Source: Odontocerum albicorne (Eukaryota > Arthropoda > Insecta > Trichoptera > Odontoceridae). From it: DNA of 64,000 bases. Position 1 is the first letter of the stretch. Every line of letters begins with the position of its first letter. Location of the stretch: positions 32,662,043 to 32,726,042 of the forward strand of contig OX463849.1 in NCBI GenBank assembly GCA_949825065.1. Reading direction: 5' to 3'. The position numbers and the translations under genes are program-made. Below, in pieces: positions 59,156 through 64,000 of this stretch. Under the pieces are notes generated by a model. The model did no database searches. It saw only the letters and a list, made by a program, of their open reading frames with translations, and was not told the DNA's origin.

Positions 59156-59510
59156 GATCAAGTTGCAGATGGCGTCCGCGGTGGAAGGTGGATCTGCAAT
59201 TACTTGATGATGGTGGAGATGGTGTAGATCAAGTTGCAGATGGCGTCCGATGAGGAGGGTTGATCTGCGGTGGCTTGATGATGATGATAGTGATGTAGAT
59301 CAAGTTGCAGATGGCTTCCGATGTGGAAGGTTGATCTGCGGTGGCTTGATGATGATAATGATGTTGATCAAGTTGCAGATGGCTTCCGATGTGGAGGGTT
59401 GATCTGCGGTGGCTTGATGATGATGGTGATGATGTAGATCAAGTTGCAGATGGCTTCCGATGTGGAAGGTTGATCTGCGGTGGCTTGATGATGATAGTGA
59501 TGATGTAGTC
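59156..59510. repeat. ~71-bp tandem repeat x5 inside LTR element
   Basis: 'gatcaagttgcagatggc' starts units at 59156, 59227, 59298, 59366 and 59438, each with 'ttgatctgcggtggcttgat' and a 'gatgatgat' run of varying length. Confidence 0.9.
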
Positions 59511-59526
59511 TGCGGTGCTCGTTGCT

Positions 59527-59603
59527 GCAGCGTGGTTGTAGCATGGTTGTAGCGTGGTTGTATCGTGGTTGTAGCGTGGTTGTAGCGACGTTGTAGCGAT
59601 GTT
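59527..59603. repeat. 12-bp tandem repeat x~6
   Basis: 'gtagcgtggttg' repeated with single-base variants. On the minus strand it is part of a frame reading LQPRYNHDTTTLQPCYNHAA. Confidence 0.9.
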
Positions 59604-59734
59604 TGTCTGCTCCAGCGTTTTGTCGGTCAGTAGTTCGTCGAGGGAGGCAATCCTGTAAATCGTGTGGCTGATCGCCAGGACTGACCTCACATGAGCTGAC
59701 GTCGGGCTCGTCCCAATCAGATGTAGTGTTGTAT

Positions 59735-59965
59735 CTAAGTGACGGCTCTGCTGTCCTTGCTGACGGCGTGCTTGGCCAGTTCGCCAGGGAGTAGAATCTT
59801 GACGGTTGTCTGGATCTCTCTGCTGGTGATGATGCTCATCTTGTTGTAGTGGGCGAGGCGGTTGGCGTTGGCGGCGGTGCGTTCGAAAATCTCGTTGACG
59901 AAATTGTTCATGATGCTCATCGCGTTGCTGCTGATGCCGGTGTCGAGTTGCAATTGTTTTGACAT
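59735..59965 (-). pseudogene. H2B: Histone H2B fragment captured in LTR element
   Basis: Seventy-six codons from ATG at 59965 match the core histone H2B fold from just after helix 1 to the C-terminal tail. Segments [46 protein letters not shown] and [12 protein letters not shown] correspond position by position to conserved H2B ([59 protein letters not shown]). The frame is GC-rich, like a histone gene, in an AT-rich window. The N-terminal basic tail is missing. A possible shifted remnant of helix 1 ([10 protein letters not shown], another frame) lies upstream. After AVT a stop interrupts; the next frame reads RYNTTS, resembling the KYTSSK end, so a one-base change truncated it. The fragment lies antisense to the plus strand but sense to the retroelement. 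H2B genes are intronless, so capture from RNA or DNA cannot be told apart. Confidence 0.9.
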
Positions 59966-60007
59966 TGCTGTCGAGTCGGCGATATTCGATATAGTCGAGG
60001 TATGTAT

Positions 60008-60085
60008 TCGTAGCGATGTTCAGTTTTCGTGCGGTTCGGTTTTCGTGCGGGTTCAGTTTTCGTGCGGGTTCAGTTTTCGTGCGGG
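60008..60085. repeat. ~18-bp tandem repeat, LTR element leader
   Basis: 'gttcagttttcgtgcggg' in four imperfect copies between the H2B fragment and the PBS array. Confidence 0.85.
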
Positions 60086-60125
60086 CTCAATGTAGCGATG
60101 TTAGATTTTCGTTCGGGTTCACCAA

Positions 60126-60297
60126 TGTAACGGTGGTGTAGTTCGTCGATGTACGTGTTCGGTTTTCTTTCGGGGTTCAGCAATGTAACGATGGTGTAGT
60201 TCGTCGATGTACGTGTTCTGTTTTCTTTCGGGGTCACCAATGTAACGATGGTGTAGTTCGTCGATGTACGTGTTCTGTTTTCTTTCGGGGTCACCAA
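60126..60297 (-). repeat. 57-bp array repeating the LTR-end/PBS junction
   Basis: TGTAACG starts at 60126, 60184, 60241 and, as the true LTR edge, 60298 (spacing 58, 57, 57). Each unit on the minus strand runs from the last LTR bases (CACCATCGTTACA) through TTGGTGACCCCGAAAG or a variant of it, and about 35 further bases. So the primer-binding region is present in about four consecutive versions; the unit next to the LTR keeps the best TGGTGACCCCGA. The frame across it gives a 19-residue period (TIVTLVTPKENRTRTSTNY), not a recognised protein. Confidence 0.85.
60285..60297 (-). other. Primer-binding site
   Basis: Minus strand TTGGTGACCCCGA immediately after the 5' LTR. The TGGTGACCC start is common in insect LTR retroelements; the tRNA primer is not assigned here. 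Confidence 0.75.
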
Positions 60298-60880
60298 TGT
60301 AACGATGGTCGCTATCAGTGTAGCACGTGTCCTATTAGGACGTGCTGATGATCTTGATATCGACATCGTTATCTTCGTTTTCGCTGATTCTGCATTACTT
60401 CTCGTACAGAATCATCAATATAGCGAATTGCTTATTTCTATAAGTCATGATGATCTTGATTTGTTGTCAATAAATATGGACTCAGGAATGCGGATATAAA
60501 TCGATAAGTGGACAGCAGGTAAATAAATAACAAAGTCTTGACAGTTGACTGAATGACAATACGAATATATGTTTATTTATCGGAGCGCCGGTCTTTTATA
60601 CAAATGGGTGAACCAGTTCGCGTTACATGCTCCGTCTCGCTCTGGCACGTAAATTGGCGGTAGGTTAATTATTTTTATTTGGAGATGACTGGACAAATCG
60701 CGGGTACTATAAAAATAGTAAACATTGTCGCCGTTCTTGACGTGTAGCTATCTATGAATACTTGATCGGTCAATGACCCTGTATGTTTATGATCAACAAT
60801 AATTTATTTAATTTATTTGTGTTTTAACAATTCACTCGTTATTTTGACAATTCATTTAGGTAGGTATACAGGCAGTTACA
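60298..60880 (-). repeat. LTR (5' LTR in element orientation)
   Basis: 583 bp; same features as its partner, with intact TGTAAC...GTTACA termini. TATA box on the minus strand at about 60592-60600. Confidence 0.9.
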
Positions 60881-61037
60881 CAGTGATAAAAGATGGATGT
60901 GAACTTAAGGCTGATGTATTGAGTAGGACGAAGAATACCACACAGAGATGGTTTGGACATGCGGAACATATTGGCACGTGGGCATGTTGAACGAATTAAT
61001 GAAGAAAGACTAACAAAATAAATATACAATGCATATA
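60881..61037 (+). repeat. Family A copy, middle piece
   Basis: Begins with the second CAGT. Translation pieces ELKADVLSRTKNTTQRWFGH and, after a disruption, 'cgaattaatgaagaaagact' 'aacaaaataaatatacaatg' (RMNEERLTKQIYNA). Ends at the TA used by mariner. Confidence 0.85.
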
Positions 61038-62324
61038 TTAGGTTCTTACATATGAAATTGGCGTTTTGCCGTACTGGCAACTTTGATCTCAAATATCTTC
61101 TCTTTGGTTAGGAATTCCAAATTCAAATTTATACAGCTATTTACTCAAGTATTTGTGTTTCGAAAATTATAATTCATTTGTTTTTTCCTCAATTGTTTTT
61201 TTTCTTTGCGTCACTCAGTTTACAAAATGGAAAACTTGAAATATCGCGTTATTTACGAGTACGAGTTCCACCGTGGCACCAGTGCTGCAGAAACGGCTCG
61301 AAGGATTAATGATGTGTATGGCGACGGTGCCGCAAAAGAAAACACAATGCGTTTTTGGTTCCAACGTTTTCGTTCTGGAAATTTCGACCTGCAGAACAAG
61401 CCCCGTGGACGGCCGGAGACCAAAGTTGATAATGAAGAATTGAAGGCTATTGTGGAAGCGGATCCATCGCAAACCACGTCCGAGTTAGCTGCAGGCTGCG
61501 GTGTTAGTGATAAAACTGTTTTAATCCACTTGAAGCAAATTGGGAAGGTGAAAAAGCTTGAAAGGTGGGTACCTCACGAATTGAGTGAAGCAAATCAACA
61601 AACGCGCGTTGACTGCTGCGTTGCATTACTCAACCGGCACAATAATGAAGGGATTTTGAATCGAATCATTACCTGTGATGAAAAGTGGATCCTGTATGAT
61701 AATCGGAAGCGCTCATCGCAATGGCTGAACCCTGCCGAACCAGCCAAACCATGCCCCAAGCGAAAATTGACTCCAAAAAAGTTACTTGTGAGCGTTTGGT
61801 GGACTAGTGCTGGTGTCGTTCACTACAGCTTTCTTAAATCTGGCCAGACGATTACGGCAGATGTCTATTATCAGCAACTGCAAACCATGATGGAAAAGCT
61901 AGCTGCTAAACAACCGAGGCTGGTTAATCGCTCTAGGCCACTGCTGCTTCATGATAACGCTAGACCACACACTGCACAACAGACGACTACCAAATTAGAA
62001 GAGCTTCAATTGGAATGTCTAAGACATCCACCGTACTCTCCGGACCTTGCCCCGACAGATTACTATTTTTTTCGAAATTTGGATAACTTCTTGCAAGGGA
62101 AAAAATTCAACTCCGATGGGGCAGTCCAAACCGACTTCAAAGATTTTATTGATTCCCGTCCGAATGGTTTTTTTAGTAAAGGGATCGATGAACTACCTAT
62201 GAGATGGCAAAAGTGCATAGATAGCAATGGTACATACTTTGATTAAATAAATATATTATATTAAAAAAAAATCAACTTTATGTTCCTCCCAAACAAAACG
62301 CCAATTTCATATGTAAGGACCTAA
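61038..62324 (+). mobile_element. Intact mariner (cecropia-type) transposon
   Basis: 1287 bp between TA dinucleotides (61036-61037 and 62325-62326). 31-bp inverted ends (61038-61068, 62294-62324) begin TTAGGT and differ at one position. It encodes one uninterrupted transposase. Size, TA target and end length are standard for mariner. It lies in a family A copy whose unoccupied version is visible at 36160-36195 ('acacaatacatatgtaagta'). Confidence 0.97.
61227..62246 (+). CDS. Mariner transposase, DD34D, apparently intact
   Basis: 339 residues, usual length for the family, from ATG at 61227 to TAA. Cuts and pastes the element by binding its 31-bp ends in the nucleus and inserting at TA. Visible parts: N-terminal paired helix-turn-helix DNA-binding region (about 1-112, with GRP near 61-63 between the two HTH motifs); linker motif WVPHEL (114-119), known to mediate transposase contacts and cleavage control; catalytic triad D151 (TCDEKW), D243 (LLHDNARPH) and D278 (YSPDLAPTD), with 34 residues between the last two; and the C-terminal RWQKC-D-NG-YFD. 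HLKQIGKVKKLERWVPHEL, VTCDEKWILYDNR-like and SQWL blocks closely resemble the cecropia subfamily (the group of human Hsmar1/SETMAR). An upstream in-frame TTG at 61206 is an unlikely start. No frameshift or stop, all key residues present: potentially active, but activity is inferred. Confidence 0.95.
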   Translation: MENLKYRVIYEYEFHRGTSAAETARRINDVYGDGAAKENTMRFWFQRFRSGNFDLQNKPRGRPETKVDNEELKAIVEADPSQTTSELAAGCGVSDKTVLIHLKQIGKVKKLERWVPHELSEANQQTRVDCCVALLNRHNNEGILNRIITCDEKWILYDNRKRSSQWLNPAEPAKPCPKRKLTPKKLLVSVWWTSAGVVHYSFLKSGQTITADVYYQQLQTMMEKLAAKQPRLVNRSRPLLLHDNARPHTAQQTTTKLEELQLECLRHPPYSPDLAPTDYYFFRNLDNFLQGKKFNSDGAVQTDFKDFIDSRPNGFFSKGIDELPMRWQKCIDSNGTYFD

Positions 62325-62560
62325 TATAAGTAGAAAGCGTAGTTGAGAAAGTCTAAGAAAAGTATGGTTGGATCAAGTGAATGATATTTTGAAAGAAGGA
62401 AACGTATAATAGAAAGTTAGAAAAAATCCTACGTGTTATATAAGAAGATGTATGAATATAAAAAAGGCCAAGGTTGTATGTCGAGATAGAAAAGTCTAGC
62501 GCTCTGTCTTCTGTGCCTACCCCGACATGAAAATGGCGTGATGGTTTGTATTTATGTATG
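62325..62560 (+). repeat. Family A copy, last piece and 3' end
   Basis: 'taagtagaaagcgtagttga', 'tatggttggatcaagtgaat', 'ggccaaggttgtatgtcgag', 'gcgctctgtcttctgtgcct' 'accccgacatgaaaatggcg', then a 'gtatttatgtatgtatgt' tail. Completes the twice-interrupted copy. Confidence 0.85.
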
Positions 62561-62874
62561 TATGTACTCTTTTATGTACATGGTACATCTGTCACTGATT
62601 TACAGCAATTTCTTCCAGCCATTTAATCCAGTAATGATATTTTGAACCACGACAGATTAAACAAAAAAAAAACATGTTCATCAAAATTCAAGTAAGATGA
62701 CTAATCTCTAAACAATAATGGTAGGATAAGATGAAAGGAATTCGTTCAAGGGTAAGTAAGGAAAAAAAGAAGAATTAAAATTAAAGATCTTTAAAAATTG
62801 AATATCTGATAACTATTGGAAGTTCGTTCTATAGTCGCACCTGGTGGACCGCATGTGAAGATGCGTAAAATGAG
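62561..62874. other. No gene seen
   Basis: AT-rich, unassigned. Confidence 0.45.
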
Positions 62875-63343
62875 ATGTAGTGTGTAGGAACTACTGTCGT
62901 CGCTGAATATTGTCGTCACACACGGTCAACGACCGACGAAACGACCTTCGGATATGTCCAAAGGTCGCATGCCAAAACATTGAAATTGTTTACCCATAAA
63001 TACTATTGACGATACATTCCACAGTAGAAAGAGAACGCATCGCGCTGTCTCGCCGTTTTCGCCAACAAATTGTCTACCCACAATATTATTTGGGATGTCT
63101 GCAATATTTCAATCGACCATCTCTGCACGCACAGAAGCGAGATAAAAATATATTGCGGGCGCACTCCCGCGCCCATTCTGAAATGTATAAATACCTACTT
63201 ACCGATAAATAAAGCATCATTAATCATTAATTATTATTCATTGATTCAATCACTCTCTCTTTCCGCATTGTTAATTGACGTATTTTATTTAAATACTAAA
63301 CAATCAAAATCATCAGCACTTCCTTCAAGGACATTCGCTAAAG
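62875..63343 (+). repeat. Candidate LTR (plus orientation)
   Basis: LTR-like promoter and processing layout: start candidate TGTAGTGTGTAGG (about 62877), CG-rich regulatory part ('gacgaaacgaccttcgg'), 'cgcgggcgcactcccgcgcc'-like block, TATAAATAC at about 63184, AATAAA at about 63206, followed at 63344 by TGGTGACCCTGAACG (PBS). The 3' LTR is not in the window and the LTR 3' edge is not a clear CA, so this is provisional. Confidence 0.5.
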
Positions 63344-63507
63344 TGGTGACCCTGAACGAAGAGGGAACACGTATTCCGACTATAACGAATATTGCCAACT
63401 CGATAAACACCAGCTGTGTGCTGCAGTTGCAGTTGGTGTGTAAAGGAGTCTCTCATAACCCGATCGATGGGATTATTCGTGTTCTGAAAGAAAATATAAT
63501 ATATTGA
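63344..63507 (+). other. Possible LTR-element leader with PBS
   Basis: Starts with TGGTGACCC, the same nine bases as the PBS at 60288-60296. The 145-codon frame crossing it (to 63507) shows no gag similarity that I can recognise. Confidence 0.4.
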
Positions 63508-64000
63508 ATTTCTTCAACTGTTATTCAAATATTTTTACAAAAATCGCATTTTAGAAATGGTCATAGATAGTACTAATGATTTAATCTGATGTTGCCTTTT
63601 GTTTGGTAGAGTTTTTATATAGTCCTATTTTTGTACTGCTCAGTAGTGGTATAGCAATTTGTTATAAGCTGTATATGATATGATATAAGTGACAAAAACT
63701 TAAATTTAAATGTACACGCAAAAAACGCAGGTAATTTAAATTGGAAACTCAATTTATTTGGATCTGGATTTCTTGCCATTCATGTGTCGTGTCCTCAGTA
63801 AACTAGGCTTTTGCCTGTATCTTACTGAGGATATATAAACATGGAAAAATTAATTGTAGATTTTTACCGATTGTATTTATTATAAAATACCTGTCACCAA
63901 CTTGATAAGTTTTATTTACATTTTTTTAAAGATTTTCGTGCATATTTATTGAGATTATAATTGTATTAACTGTTAACTTATTATATTGTTTTAGTATTTT
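63508..64000. other. No gene seen
   Basis: AT-rich to the window edge; nothing recognised. Confidence 0.45.

Larger units (their letters stand above)
58312..60880 (-). mobile_element. Complete non-autonomous LTR retroelement carrying H2B
   Basis: 2569 bp: LTRs of 583 bp at both ends (58312-58894, 60298-60880), a 1403-bp internal region and target duplication CAGT (58308-58311 and 60881-60884). Reading on the minus strand, the 5' LTR is followed by T then TGGTGACCCCGA (primer-binding site). The 3' LTR is preceded by AGGAAGGGAG (polypurine tract). The LTRs begin TGTA and end TACA. No gag, protease, RT, RNase H or integrase reading frame exists, so replication proteins must have come from another element. 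The interior holds an H2B-derived frame and four sets of tandem repeats. Two LTR differences in 583 bp point to a recent insertion. Confidence 0.92.

Noticed and set aside
59735..59965. A functional host histone H2B gene
   Set aside because: Lacks the N-terminal tail and helix 1, has an early stop and shifted C-terminus, and lies between LTRs with PBS and PPT.
63335..63400. Helix-turn-helix of a transposase (AKVVTLNEEGTRIPTITNIA)
   Set aside because: The first part overlaps a TGGTGACCC primer-binding-site signature behind an LTR-like region, and the expected downstream HTH residues are absent. The LTR reading explains more, though not conclusively.

Overview
The window reads as intergenic DNA of a large, AT-rich, repeat-filled arthropod genome, most likely an insect. 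The evidence is a cecropia-type mariner, several insect-style IS630/Tc1/mariner, hAT and pogo/Tigger remnants, many decayed non-LTR reverse transcriptase (RT) tails, tRNA-derived SINEs, an LTR retroelement and long microsatellites. I cannot place it to order. I see no intact host protein gene, rRNA, functional tRNA or bacterial-type operon. The only full-length, apparently intact coding sequence is the mariner transposase at 61227-62246.

Layout. 0-10 kb: RT tails of a high-copy non-LTR family ('family A'), SINEs, an RTE-like RT fragment (3398-4211, -) and a foldback/tandem repeat (4938-5485). 10-16 kb: an internally deleted mariner-like element with intact ends (11677-12227) and a duplicated unit holding a 271-bp (TA)n. 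17-23 kb: three minisatellites (38, 48 and 29 bp units) and a GC-rich MITE-like inverted repeat. 24-33 kb: SINEs, LINE tails, a family A copy split by a hAT-like element, a SINE dimer and a 5'-truncated DD41D transposase (30740-31453, -). 33-37 kb: a 304-bp (TA)n and an almost perfect 506-bp palindrome (34245-34750). 37-49 kb: RT fragments, SINE/LINE tails in tail-to-tail pairs and a Tigger derivative (44789-45428). 50-55 kb: more RT and transposase remnants, a 57-bp tRNA-like insertion with a 12-bp target duplication (52710-52766), and the best copy of the LINE whose 3' tail the SINEs share (53690-54345).

The right end is the most informative part. A 2.7-kb region bounded by inverted ends (55268-57966) encloses a ~135-bp satellite and a hAT derivative with an 8-bp target duplication. 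A complete 2569-bp non-autonomous LTR retroelement (58312-60880, - orientation) has 583-bp LTRs differing at only two positions and a CAGT target duplication. It has a primer-binding site whose junction with the LTR end is repeated in tandem, and a polypurine tract. Its internal region carries a recognisable histone H2B fragment (59735-59965, -) instead of gag-pol. It and the intact mariner (61038-62324) both sit inside one family A copy, giving a readable nested history. A second LTR-plus-PBS signature lies at about 62875-63360.

Nothing here works together as a pathway. The relations are parasitic: SINEs with the LINE tail they share, non-autonomous elements with absent autonomous partners, and insertions into older repeats. 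Coordinates of decayed repeats are approximate (usually within 10-30 bases).
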